Source: a virus. Taken from it: a DNA stretch of 24,953 bases. How positions within the stretch are numbered: the first letter of the stretch is position 1; the number at the start of each line of letters is the position of its first letter. The notes beneath the pieces were generated by a model, which saw nothing but the letters and a program-made list of their open reading frames with translations, ran no database searches and had not been told where the DNA came from. The position numbers and the translations under genes are program-made. The stretch covers positions 1 to 24,953 of the IMG/VR virus record IMGVR_UViG_3300049739_000011. One strand, given 5' to 3'. Below are positions 5,935 through 13,705 of the stretch, one piece after another.

Positions 5935-8655
5935 ATGGCAGGCACAAGCTATACACGACAAAGTACAATTTCAGACGGTAACATTATTACTGCGTCTATT
6001 TTTAACAATGAGTTTAACCAACTGCTAAACGCTTTTGCATACGCAAGTAGCGGTACTACAGGCCACTCGCATGATGGCAGTGCTGGTCAAGGCGCAGCAA
6101 TCTCTAAGATTGGCGACCAAGACTTTAAAAATAAAATTGAAGTAAACGATTCTATTAATCGCTGGGATTTTTATGTAGAAAATGGGTCTGGAGTTTCTAC
6201 TTTAACTATGAGATTAACTGGAACAGCTCTTACAGGTGCAACTAACAACACGGTTAGTTTAGGCGCACAAGCTGTTAAATTCTCAAATGTTTACGCTATA
6301 AACGGAGATTTTGAAACTTTAAATGTTGCAGACGACGCAACATTTGTAGGAACTACAGCAGCTAATAAAATTACTTTTGACAAAAGTTTAAACGCACTTC
6401 ATTTTGCTGACAACATGGCTCTTTCGTTTGGGCAGCTTAGTGCGTCGCCCGGAGACCTACGTATTTACCACGATGGAAGTAATAGCTACATTAAAGAGCT
6501 TGGTACTGGGAATTTATTTATTCAGGGTGACACTAACGTCAACATTGGTAGCGCCAACGCTTCGTCATCTTTACAGGTAAGTTCTGCTGGAACAGTATTC
6601 AGAGGAAGCAATACGCTTGTTTCTACGCTAACTAGCACTGGTATGAAGTTTGAAGACGATAAAATTATTTCGTGTGGCGATTCAGACGACTTACAAATCT
6701 ATCACGATGGCAGCAACTCTTTTATCAAAGATGTAGGAACAGGCAACCTAAACATTCTTGGGGGCACCGATGTGTTTATCGGAACCACTAATAGCACAAT
6801 GGCTAACCTTAGTTCTACTGGCTCTGTAGACTTATATCACAACAATAGCAAAAAGTTTGAAACTACTAGCGCAGGCGCATCTATTACTGGTACAGCAACA
6901 GCCTCAACAGGTTTGACTGTTGGTGACGCTACTTCAAGCTTGCAGCTAACTCATGATGGTAATAACAGTTACATTAAACATGTACATTCCGCAGGAACTT
7001 TGCGTGTCCCTACTCGTTCATTTACTGTTCGAAACGCTGCTGACAACAAGACTTTAATTAGAGCAGTTGAAGGCGACACAGCAGAGCTATATCACGATGG
7101 TCAAAAGAAAATAGCGACAGCGGATACAGGGGCTACTGTGACAGGCGCACTCGTTGCTTCAAATAAACTTGGCGCAGGCTTAAAAGATTACGGTGATGGT
7201 AACGGTTCTGTTCCTTTAATACCTACAAAACCTCTTCACGTTTATCATGCAGATAATGATGTCTTGGCTCAAATTGAGTCGGGAGATACAGGAGCAGGCT
7301 TGTCGCTTATAGATTCTACTACTACAGCAGTAATTAGAGCAGATAACGGCGTACTTAAATTGATGGCTGACTTTAGTAATCAAGTTGCTGGCTCTCACAT
7401 TGAGCTTCATGTAGACGGTTCTCAAGTAGCTGAAGTAATTACAACAGGTTTAAATGTTACTGGTACTATAAATGCTACTACTGCTATTGATACTCCTAGT
7501 ATCGAAGTTACAAACCTTAAATCTCGTGACGGCACTGCCGCAGGTTCTATTGCAGACTCTACAGGTATTGTAACTATTGATAACGGACTTGAGTTACCAA
7601 ATGATAAGATAATAAAGCTTGGCGATACCGGAGCTATGGAGATTTTCCATAATGGTCAAAACAGTGTTATCAGAGAGCAAGGCCCCGGAGCTTTAAGCTT
7701 ACGAGGAAACGAAGTAACTATTAAAAACTTTGGTGGAACTAAAACTCTAGCTCATTTAAGACAAGACTTAGGCGTAGAGCTTTACTACAACAACGTTAAA
7801 ACTTTAGAAACTGTTGACGGCGGCGCTGCCGTTACTGGAACTCTGTCTGCTGGCATAACTACTATTTCAGGTGCAGGCGCTGCTACTACAGACCCGACTC
7901 TTATTGTAGACCGAACTGGACTGGTTGATGGCGCTATCCTGAGTTTAAAGGCTGGCGGTACTGCTAACGCAAACTTCTTTTCTACAGGCGGTAACAGAGT
8001 AATCCTTTGTGACAATACTAATAAAGGTATTAAGTTTACCCCCTCGTCTGTACATCCTAGAACTTCTACTAATGGCGCTTTAAATAACACAATAGACTTA
8101 GGTCTGGCTAGTTCTAAGTTTAGGAACGTTTATGCGAATGGCATAGTCTTTGATGAAGTTATAGGCAATGCGAGCAGTAATACCCTTGATGACTACGAAG
8201 AAGGAACTTGGACTCCCGCATACACCGCAGTAACTGCTTCGCCTTCTGTTACCTATGACTCCGGTACTGGTGGACACTACACAAAAGTAGGTCGTTTAGT
8301 AACACTTACTGGTCGTATTAGAACAGATGCTGTAGATAATTCGCCCGGCGGTACAGACGCAGCCGGTGGTCTTAGAATTTCAGGACTTCCGTTTGTAGTT
8401 TCTAGTAATGTTAATGAGCTACAAAACGGCACTTTACATGTGGGGCAAATTAAAACTTTTACATCAGGGAGATTCCCAGCAGGAGGGTACGCAGTTCGAG
8501 CCTCTAGTCAAATTGCACTTACACGACGAGGAAGTTCGTCAGGTAACATGGTAAACCTAGACGCTTACAATACAGGCGGTTCAAACTTTACACTAGCTGC
8601 CGGAGCCAATTCAAACGAAATAGTCTTTTCAGCAGTATATTACACAGACGAATAA
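5935..8655 (+). CDS. Tail fibre / receptor-binding protein with YHDG repeats
   Basis: This 906-aa protein starts at ATG 5935 after AGGAG. The N-terminus (SYTRQSTISDGNIITASIFN, then GHSHDGSAG) resembles the virion-attachment segment of marine phage fibres. The body is Gly/Ala/Thr/Ser/Asn-rich beta structure with at least seven copies of a [YTF][HY][DN][GN]-type motif at residues 178, 256, 301, 339, 386, 571 and 617. Each is usually followed by SxSxIK or K-K-x-E-T. A C-terminal module begins LDDYEEGTWTP at 751-761 and runs to the end as a likely receptor-binding beta-sandwich. No intramolecular chaperone signature or glycosidase motif is seen. Its place after the nozzle gene and before the lysis cassette fits a fibre. 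It probably acts as a trimer. Confidence 0.85.
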   Translation: MAGTSYTRQSTISDGNIITASIFNNEFNQLLNAFAYASSGTTGHSHDGSAGQGAAISKIGDQDFKNKIEVNDSINRWDFYVENGSGVSTLTMRLTGTALTGATNNTVSLGAQAVKFSNVYAINGDFETLNVADDATFVGTTAANKITFDKSLNALHFADNMALSFGQLSASPGDLRIYHDGSNSYIKELGTGNLFIQGDTNVNIGSANASSSLQVSSAGTVFRGSNTLVSTLTSTGMKFEDDKIISCGDSDDLQIYHDGSNSFIKDVGTGNLNILGGTDVFIGTTNSTMANLSSTGSVDLYHNNSKKFETTSAGASITGTATASTGLTVGDATSSLQLTHDGNNSYIKHVHSAGTLRVPTRSFTVRNAADNKTLIRAVEGDTAELYHDGQKKIATADTGATVTGALVASNKLGAGLKDYGDGNGSVPLIPTKPLHVYHADNDVLAQIESGDTGAGLSLIDSTTTAVIRADNGVLKLMADFSNQVAGSHIELHVDGSQVAEVITTGLNVTGTINATTAIDTPSIEVTNLKSRDGTAAGSIADSTGIVTIDNGLELPNDKIIKLGDTGAMEIFHNGQNSVIREQGPGALSLRGNEVTIKNFGGTKTLAHLRQDLGVELYYNNVKTLETVDGGAAVTGTLSAGITTISGAGAATTDPTLIVDRTGLVDGAILSLKAGGTANANFFSTGGNRVILCDNTNKGIKFTPSSVHPRTSTNGALNNTIDLGLASSKFRNVYANGIVFDEVIGNASSNTLDDYEEGTWTPAYTAVTASPSVTYDSGTGGHYTKVGRLVTLTGRIRTDAVDNSPGGTDAAGGLRISGLPFVVSSNVNELQNGTLHVGQIKTFTSGRFPAGGYAVRASSQIALTRRGSSSGNMVNLDAYNTGGSNFTLAAGANSNEIVFSAVYYTDE
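6466..7794 (+). repeat. Degenerate YHDG-type protein repeats in the tail fibre
   Basis: Seven recurrences of a short motif lie at residues 178-181 (YHDG), 256-259 (YHDG), 301-304 (YHNN), 339-342 (THDG), 386-389 (YHDG), 571-574 (FHNG) and 617-620 (YYNN). The first two are part of longer near-copies, where the motif is followed by GTGNL and a GDTNVNIG or GGTDVFIG strand 78 residues apart. The others are 38-47 residues apart except for one 185-residue interval. They look like stacked beta units of a fibre shaft. Confidence 0.75.
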
Positions 8656-8658
8656 TTA

Positions 8659-8678
8659 TACTTAGTGGATTCTAAGTA
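8659..8678 (+). other. Perfect 7-bp inverted repeat between fibre and small-protein genes
   Basis: TACTTAG (8659-8665) and CTAAGTA (8672-8678) flank a six-base loop directly after the fibre stop and just before the AGGAG at 8684-8688. The stem is AT-rich and has no T-run, so it is not a convincing terminator. It may be an mRNA processing or stability hairpin, or chance. Confidence 0.35.
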
Positions 8679-8683
8679 CGGAC

Positions 8684-8688
8684 AGGAG
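8684..8688 (+). promoter_or_regulatory. Ribosome binding site fixing the 8695 start
   Basis: AGGAG lies six bases upstream of ATG 8695 and decides the start of the 85-aa protein. Confidence 0.8.
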
Positions 8689-8694
8689 ATAAAA

Positions 8695-8952
8695 ATGAGT
8701 TTAGTAAAAGAAGTAGTTGAAGATAAAATTGAAGTAGTTGGTGAGTACAAATCTGTACAGGTTCGTACTGCAACTGTAATTAAAGAAGACGATGTAGAGC
8801 TTAATCGTTCTTTTAGCCGCAAAGTAATTTCAGCAGGCGACGACTACAGTGGTGAATCAACTGAAGTGCAGGCTATCTGTGCAGCAGTACACACAAGCGA
8901 AGTAGTTGCAGCTTACGCAGCTTATCTTGCATCTCAAGCTGAAGAAGACTAA
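8695..8952 (+). CDS. Conserved small protein downstream of the tail fibre (85 aa)
   Basis: I chose ATG 8695 over the in-frame GTG 8665. AGGAG at 8684-8688 sits six bases before this ATG, whereas the GTG falls inside the inverted repeat and lacks a ribosome site. The 85-aa product is acidic: the N-terminal half looks beta-rich (EDKIEVVGEYKSVQVRTATVI), then RSFSRKVISAGDDYSG, then an Ala-rich helix (VQAICAAVHTSEVVAAYAAYLASQ). I recall similar small proteins next to fibre genes in marine phages, with no known function. Fibre assembly factor or minor virion protein is possible but unsupported. Its stop overlaps the next gene's AAGGAG. Confidence 0.8.
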   Translation: MSLVKEVVEDKIEVVGEYKSVQVRTATVIKEDDVELNRSFSRKVISAGDDYSGESTEVQAICAAVHTSEVVAAYAAYLASQAEED

Positions 8953-8956
8953 GGAG
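8951..8956 (+). promoter_or_regulatory. Ribosome binding site fixing the 8963 start
   Basis: AAGGAG overlaps the stop codon of the 85-aa gene and is six bases before ATG 8963. This rules out the longer reading that begins at a TTG near 8906. Confidence 0.85.
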
Positions 8957-8962
8957 CGACCT

Positions 8963-9133
8963 ATGACCGTTGAAGAAGGCAAAGAAGTAGTAGACATTGC
9001 AGCAGCATCCACAGGTGTTATGGCCTTAGCAGCTTGGCTTCCGCCTATTGCTTCTGTCTTCACTATTGTATGGTTAGGGATTAGGATTTTTGAGTCAGAG
9101 ACAGTACAGGGATTATTAAACAAGGAGAAATAA
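8963..9133 (+). CDS. Small holin-like membrane protein (56 aa)
   Basis: Starting at ATG 8963 gives a 56-aa protein: a short acidic N-terminus (TVEEGKEVVD), a hydrophobic stretch from about residue 12 to 40 broken by Pro-Pro at 27-28, then a charged tail (RIFESETVQGLLNKEK). This could be one long or two short membrane segments. Size, topology and position fit small phage holins such as the T7 gp17.5 type, which act in the inner membrane to time lysis and release the endolysin. I recall very similar IVW...RI(Y/F)E...TVQ.LL tails in marine phage holin candidates. A virion-associated small membrane protein is the alternative. Its stop TAA directly abuts the next TTG start. Confidence 0.7.
   Translation: MTVEEGKEVVDIAAASTGVMALAAWLPPIASVFTIVWLGIRIFESETVQGLLNKEK
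9122..9127 (+). promoter_or_regulatory. Ribosome binding site supporting a TTG start
   Basis: AAGGAG sits six bases before TTG 9134 and inside the 3' end of the holin-like gene. The TTG begins right after the TAA at 9131-9133, so translation is probably coupled. Confidence 0.75.
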
Positions 9134-10174
9134 TTGCAATTTTATATTTTGACATCGACGGATTATGATGCACTTGTAAGACACTTTGACGCTAACCACA
9201 GTAATATTCAACCAGAAGATGCTGTGGTAGTTATAAACAGTTTAGATGAAAATTATATTGAAGTAGCTAGAGAGTTTTGCATAGAAAATAAAATTGAATA
9301 TTATATTACAGAGAGCAACGGAACGCCGGCAAAAGGAAAAAACTCTGTACTATATCTTTTTGAAGAGTCTAAAAACGATTACTGCGTAATGATAGACGGC
9401 GACGATGTTTTAACTCCTCATGGCGTTTGGATGTATAAGCAACTAGCTAAATCAAAGACTCCTCCAGACGCAGTATGTTTGATAAATCAAAACTCTTTAA
9501 GGTTTATAGATGACAAAGTTGAGGCTATAAATCCTTTTACTGTAAGTTACTCTACGCTGCTCAAGTCTGATTACTATACAATGTTTAGAGAAGAAGTAGG
9601 ACTAAGCCAAGAGAAGTCTATGTACTTCCAAGACTTACACTATAAGTTTTACACCCAACACCAGAAATATTCGCAGGGCCGTGAAATGCACTGTCGTGTA
9701 ACATGGCTCAGCAAGAAAGCATCTAAGTTTAAATTTCACGAAGGGTTAATTATTGGTGAAGATACTTTACAGATGTTTAAGTTAAAAAACGAAGCAGTAC
9801 TTGGTAACTTAACTTTTTATACTACAGACGAAAAACCTGCAACTTATCTGTACGACGAAAGAACCGCAGGAACTGTAATGATAGAGTCTGAGTTTGGCAC
9901 TGATTACGAGTGGATGGATGCTTACTTAGTTGAGCTAGAGAAAATGGAAAAAGCTGGAGAGCTACACGAAAACATTAAGCTCCCTCAACTCAGGATAGAT
10001 TATCCAATTAATTACGTAGGAGAAGATTACAACTTAACTACTCCTTATGTACACAAAGTAAAAACGGTAGCTGTTAAGCTTCCTCGAAATGCTAAGAAAA
10101 GCGCTGTACAAAGAAACTATAAATTTTTAAAAACAATACAAAGCTCCACAGCAAAGGAACACATAAATGTCTAA
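9134..10174 (+). CDS. GT-A-type glycosyltransferase-like protein with TTG start
   Basis: This 346-aa protein starts at TTG 9134. The spacing to AAGGAG is ideal, and the first in-frame ATG (residue 86) would cut off the nucleotide-binding half. The N-terminal part alternates strands and helices (VVVINSLDENYIEVAREF, then IEYYITESNGTPAKGKN). DGDD follows at residues 88-91, matching the DxD metal/sugar-nucleotide motif of GT2-like enzymes. The C-terminal half is less typical, with WLSKKASKFKFHEGLIIGEDT near residue 195-215. It would transfer a sugar from a nucleotide sugar. The acceptor could be fibre, capsid, modified DNA or host surface glycan; I cannot tell. It sits between the holin-like gene and the internal-core genes and overlaps the next gene by eight bases. 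Confidence 0.7.
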   Translation: MQFYILTSTDYDALVRHFDANHSNIQPEDAVVVINSLDENYIEVAREFCIENKIEYYITESNGTPAKGKNSVLYLFEESKNDYCVMIDGDDVLTPHGVWMYKQLAKSKTPPDAVCLINQNSLRFIDDKVEAINPFTVSYSTLLKSDYYTMFREEVGLSQEKSMYFQDLHYKFYTQHQKYSQGREMHCRVTWLSKKASKFKFHEGLIIGEDTLQMFKLKNEAVLGNLTFYTTDEKPATYLYDERTAGTVMIESEFGTDYEWMDAYLVELEKMEKAGELHENIKLPQLRIDYPINYVGEDYNLTTPYVHKVKTVAVKLPRNAKKSAVQRNYKFLKTIQSSTAKEHINV

Positions 10175-13100
10175 ATCAACTAGAGCCTCTAAAGCTTTAA
10201 AAAAATTACAAGCTAAACGTCTTAAATTTAATGCTGGCGGATATGGCGGTATCGGCGGCGGTGCTCCTATGGATGAAATCATTGTAACAGGAAGCAGAGG
10301 CGGCTCCGGTGGTGGTGTAGACATGAGTGGCTACGAGCCTAGAGGCCCTGCTAGGGGTGGCATGGGCGGCCCCGGCCCTAAAGCTCCTTCAGGCGCAGGT
10401 AATTCTGGCGGCAAGAAAACTGACTCAAAGAAAACAGAAAAAGAAAAGAAAGAAGAAAAAGAAGAAGAAGAAACTTTAGACGAAAAGCTAGGCAAGCCTA
10501 ACCCCAAAGACTATCCGGGCGGCAGAACAAGTAAATCTTATAAAGACGACTTGGCTGCATGGGAAGAAGAAAACAATCCTAAAGACGCTGTGCTTGTAAG
10601 CGAAGGTAAAGATGGTTCAGCTCCTGTATATGAGTCACAAGGTCAAGAGCCTTTAACTTCAGAAGAGCAAGCTGTAGAAGAAGAATCCGACAAAAGCACA
10701 GGAAACGCTGACGCTCGTTTTGGCAACAACAACAGCTCAGTGTATGAGCAAAAGCCTCTTCCACAAAAAGGCGAACGTAAAGACAGTGACGTAGACCGTG
10801 GCGTTTCAGGAGACCCTGACTATCGACCTTCCGGCCCCGGTGCTGTAGGTCAAGATGGTTCTACGCAGGCTGAATATGACGAAAACATGGACATGTCTGT
10901 TGAAGGCGAAAGCATGTTTGCAAAGCTTTGGTCAGGCATTAAAGACATAGCAATGATGTCTCCTACTATTAGAGTGGGGGCTTCTATTATTGACGGCACT
11001 CTCTTTAACGATGTAGGTGAGTTTATTGGCTCATGGGATGAAAACCCTTGGAACCCTGCAAACTGGGAAAGCGGAGACCCACCGGAGTGGACAGTTAGTC
11101 TGCCAGACGGCTCTGAAATTTTAAGTGGTGGTGGATATAGTAACATGGGTGGAACACAAGGTAGAGGCGGTTCCGGTGGAGCGCCCTTTTCTACGGCAGG
11201 TCAATCTCCTGCTGGAAGCGAAACAACAAAGGTAACTAGCGTGGCAAATAATCAAGAAGAAAGTACAGGTTACGGTGGCGGCTATGGTCGTCAAACTCGA
11301 ACTGGCTCTGTAGACGGAGACAGAAACGTAGGCGAAGGGTCGGTTGATGTTACAGGAACCGGAAAATCTGGAGAACCGCTTGTAAAAGTAACTGGGCCGG
11401 GCTATGATACTCCTGAAGTTGAAGTAGCAAAAACTGGGGCTGGTGATATTATTCCAGCTGCTCCAGACCCCTCTTCTTTTAGAGGCGGCAGAACAAATCC
11501 AGAATATGTTAAAGCTAATGCTGAGTGGAACGAAGAGTTTGGCGATGCGGCAGAAAGACAAGAACTGACTACAACTTCAGAAGAAGAGACTCAAACTCTT
11601 GACGATGCTTCAACGCTTGAAACAGAAGATGTTGTAGCTGACGAAGTCAAAGCAGCTCAAGCAGGAGGAAAGCCTCGCAAACCCCTTCCCTCTGATTTTT
11701 CTGGCCCCGGCGGTGGTCAAGCATTTCAAATGGCTAACGAACAATATGAAGCTGATTTAGCTCGCTGGAAACAAGGCATCGAAGTTAATAATGTTAGAGA
11801 CAACACAGCCGCTAAAATGGAGGCAGAAACAGTAGGTACGCCAGACGCTGTTGTAGGAGCTGAAGGCACAGTAAGCGATGAAGCTCAAGCAAAGGTAGAC
11901 GACGCTGAGCTTACAGAAAGAGCTGAAGCTGCTCAAAGAGATAAAGAAGCAGAAGAAGCAGCTTTAGCTGAAGAAGTAGTTTATGATGTTAATAAAGATT
12001 CTTATGTTAAAAAAGTAACTGGTGAAGTAGCTACAGTAGCTGAAACAAAAGAAGCTGAAGCAAAAACTCGTGAAGCTATCACAGGCGAGCCTGCTCCAGA
12101 CGGCGAAGCTGCTGAAATTATGAGCATGTATGAGTACAACCAGCTTGAAAAACGTAAGATTAGTAAAGACAATGTAGTTAAGAACCTAAGAAACCAAGGC
12201 TTAAAAGACGAAGAAATTGCTAAGCGTCTTGCAGATAATCCTCAGTTAATTGCTGATGAAATGGAAAGCCTTCCAGAAGATATTAAGACTACTTTGTCTG
12301 GCTTGCCTCAAGAAGCTTTGATGAGTGCTCAGATGGAATCTTTGATGGCAGGCATGGAAGATGGCGAGATACCTGCATGGGCTAGACCAGCTCTTGCTAA
12401 GGTTGAAGGTAATTTAGCTAAGCGTGGTATGAGTGCTTCTAGCATTGGTCGTGATGCTTTGTTTAATGCTATTATTCAAAGTGCTATGCCTATTGCTCAA
12501 AACAATGCTGCCGCTATTCAAACCGCTACGTCTCAGGACAAGCAAATCGCAGCAGACTTCTTGTCTAAAAATGCAGAGTTCGAGCAACAAATGAACTTGG
12601 CTAACTTGAGCAACGACCAGCAAATGCGCCTAGCTAATCTGTCTGCTCTAAACCAAGCATCTTCAGACAACTTAAATGCCGCACAGCAAACAGAACTAGC
12701 TAACCTCAACTCTCGTTTGCAAACTAACTTACTTCAGGGTAAGATTGCAGCAGAGATGAATGTTGCACAGTTGAATGCTGACCAACAACGAGCTGTTGTA
12801 AATGCACAAACTAACGCTGGAATTGATTTAGCTAAGTTTAATGCGGCGCAACAAGTTGAGTTGACTAACAGCAAGTTTATGCAAACAATGGTAACTACTG
12901 AATTTAATGCTGACCAGCAAGCCGCTATGCTAAACGCTTCTTCAATGGCTTCACTAGACTTAGCTAATTTGGATAAGAACGCTAAACTTGCAGTTCAAAA
13001 TGCACAGGCTTTCTTGCAGATGGATATGGCTAATTTAAGTAACGAGCAGCAAGCAACTATATTATCAGCCCAGCAGAAACAACAAGCTATGTTAAGTGAC

Positions 13101-13673
13101 CAGTCTGCGACAAACGCAGCTAGACAGTTTAACGCAGCCAATCAACAGCAAGCTGACCAGTTTATGCAGAATCTTAATACACAGATTAATCAATACAATG
13201 CGTCAGCAAACTCAGCTAGAGAACAATTCAACACTACTGAAAAGAACCGTATTGCAGCTTTAAACGCAGGCAATAAACTACAAGCTGAACAGTTTAGCGC
13301 ACAGCTCGAAGCGGACATTGCGAAGTTTAACGAGACTCAAGATTTAGCACGAGACCAGTGGAATGCTTCAAACGCACAGGCAGTTGAGCAATCTAATACT
13401 CAATGGCGACGACAAGCTAACATGGCAGATACCGCAGCAGAAAACGCTGCTAATATGCAAAACGCTCAAATGACTTTTAACTTAACATCGCAAGAACTAA
13501 CACAAGTTTGGCAACAACTTAGAGATGAAGCAGCGTATATTCGTCAGGCTTTTGAAAATGAAAAGCAGCGTAAAGCTCAACTAATTGCAACAGCAATCGG
13601 CAATGAAAAAGTAGCTGCCAGAGATAGTGGCGATGCGTATGCTTGGGTTGACGGTTTCTTAACTAAGACATAA
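10167..13673 (+). CDS. Large internal/virion structural protein with hendecad coiled coil
   Basis: This 1168-aa protein overlaps the previous gene by eight bases and has AAAGGAAC before its ATG. The N-terminal half is low complexity: a Gly-rich start, a Lys/Glu tract near residues 80-105, acidic linkers, and three diverged PxPxx[FY]xGG modules at residues 110, 432 and 505. A helical segment with MSASSIGRDALFNAIIQSAM follows near 755-775. Residues 813-1096 are an almost uninterrupted array of 11-residue units rich in Asn, Gln and Ala. The C-terminus is charged and helical. I recall NADQQ-type proteins in marine podophages, unassigned in function. Being first in the ejection-protein block, it may form a helical part of the internal core or a tail appendage. 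No catalytic motif is visible. Confidence 0.8.
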   Translation: MSKSTRASKALKKLQAKRLKFNAGGYGGIGGGAPMDEIIVTGSRGGSGGGVDMSGYEPRGPARGGMGGPGPKAPSGAGNSGGKKTDSKKTEKEKKEEKEEEETLDEKLGKPNPKDYPGGRTSKSYKDDLAAWEEENNPKDAVLVSEGKDGSAPVYESQGQEPLTSEEQAVEEESDKSTGNADARFGNNNSSVYEQKPLPQKGERKDSDVDRGVSGDPDYRPSGPGAVGQDGSTQAEYDENMDMSVEGESMFAKLWSGIKDIAMMSPTIRVGASIIDGTLFNDVGEFIGSWDENPWNPANWESGDPPEWTVSLPDGSEILSGGGYSNMGGTQGRGGSGGAPFSTAGQSPAGSETTKVTSVANNQEESTGYGGGYGRQTRTGSVDGDRNVGEGSVDVTGTGKSGEPLVKVTGPGYDTPEVEVAKTGAGDIIPAAPDPSSFRGGRTNPEYVKANAEWNEEFGDAAERQELTTTSEEETQTLDDASTLETEDVVADEVKAAQAGGKPRKPLPSDFSGPGGGQAFQMANEQYEADLARWKQGIEVNNVRDNTAAKMEAETVGTPDAVVGAEGTVSDEAQAKVDDAELTERAEAAQRDKEAEEAALAEEVVYDVNKDSYVKKVTGEVATVAETKEAEAKTREAITGEPAPDGEAAEIMSMYEYNQLEKRKISKDNVVKNLRNQGLKDEEIAKRLADNPQLIADEMESLPEDIKTTLSGLPQEALMSAQMESLMAGMEDGEIPAWARPALAKVEGNLAKRGMSASSIGRDALFNAIIQSAMPIAQNNAAAIQTATSQDKQIAADFLSKNAEFEQQMNLANLSNDQQMRLANLSALNQASSDNLNAAQQTELANLNSRLQTNLLQGKIAAEMNVAQLNADQQRAVVNAQTNAGIDLAKFNAAQQVELTNSKFMQTMVTTEFNADQQAAMLNASSMASLDLANLDKNAKLAVQNAQAFLQMDMANLSNEQQATILSAQQKQQAMLSDQSATNAARQFNAANQQQADQFMQNLNTQINQYNASANSAREQFNTTEKNRIAALNAGNKLQAEQFSAQLEADIAKFNETQDLARDQWNASNAQAVEQSNTQWRRQANMADTAAENAANMQNAQMTFNLTSQELTQVWQQLRDEAAYIRQAFENEKQRKAQLIATAIGNEKVAARDSGDAYAWVDGFLTKT
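10494..11777 (+). repeat. Three diverged PxPxx[FY]xGG...W protein modules
   Basis: Residues 110-137, 432-458 and 505-537 share the pattern P-x-P-x-x-[FY]-x-G-(x)-G, then a Tyr or Phe and about 7 residues later Ala-x-Trp in a charged helix. Copies 1 and 2 also share GGRT exactly; copy 3 has GPGGGQ there. The copies lie in otherwise disordered-looking sequence at nucleotides 10494-10577, 11460-11540 and 11679-11777. Confidence 0.65.
12603..13454 (+). repeat. Hendecad (11-residue) array in the large structural protein
   Basis: Residues 813-977 and 987-1096 divide into 15 and 10 consecutive units of exactly 11 residues, separated by one nine-residue break (978-986). Typical units are [NQKE][LF]N-A-x-Q-Q-x-x-x-x in the first block and Q-[FYW]-N-x-x-x-x-x-x-A-x in the second. 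This periodicity favours a right-handed or nearly straight coiled coil. Confidence 0.8.
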
Positions 13674-13705
13674 TAAACAACTAATTTTAACTAAAGGTAA
13701 TAAAG

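Noticed and set aside
8665-8694. GTG start giving a 95-aa form of the small protein after the fibre
   Set aside because: The GTG lies inside an inverted repeat with no ribosome site, whereas ATG 8695 has AGGAG at ideal spacing.
8906-8962. Upstream TTG start for the holin-like protein
   Set aside because: It lies inside the preceding gene without a ribosome site; AAGGAG at 8951-8956 points to ATG 8963.
10430-10480. A-rich AAGAAAAAGAA tract as a frameshift or origin element
   Set aside because: It simply encodes a Lys/Glu tract in the large structural protein, the frame continues uninterrupted, and no downstream structure was seen.
12603-13454. DNA-level tandem repeat or CRISPR-like array
   Set aside because: The periodicity is in the protein; the underlying bases are too diverged to be a DNA repeat array, and there are no spacers.
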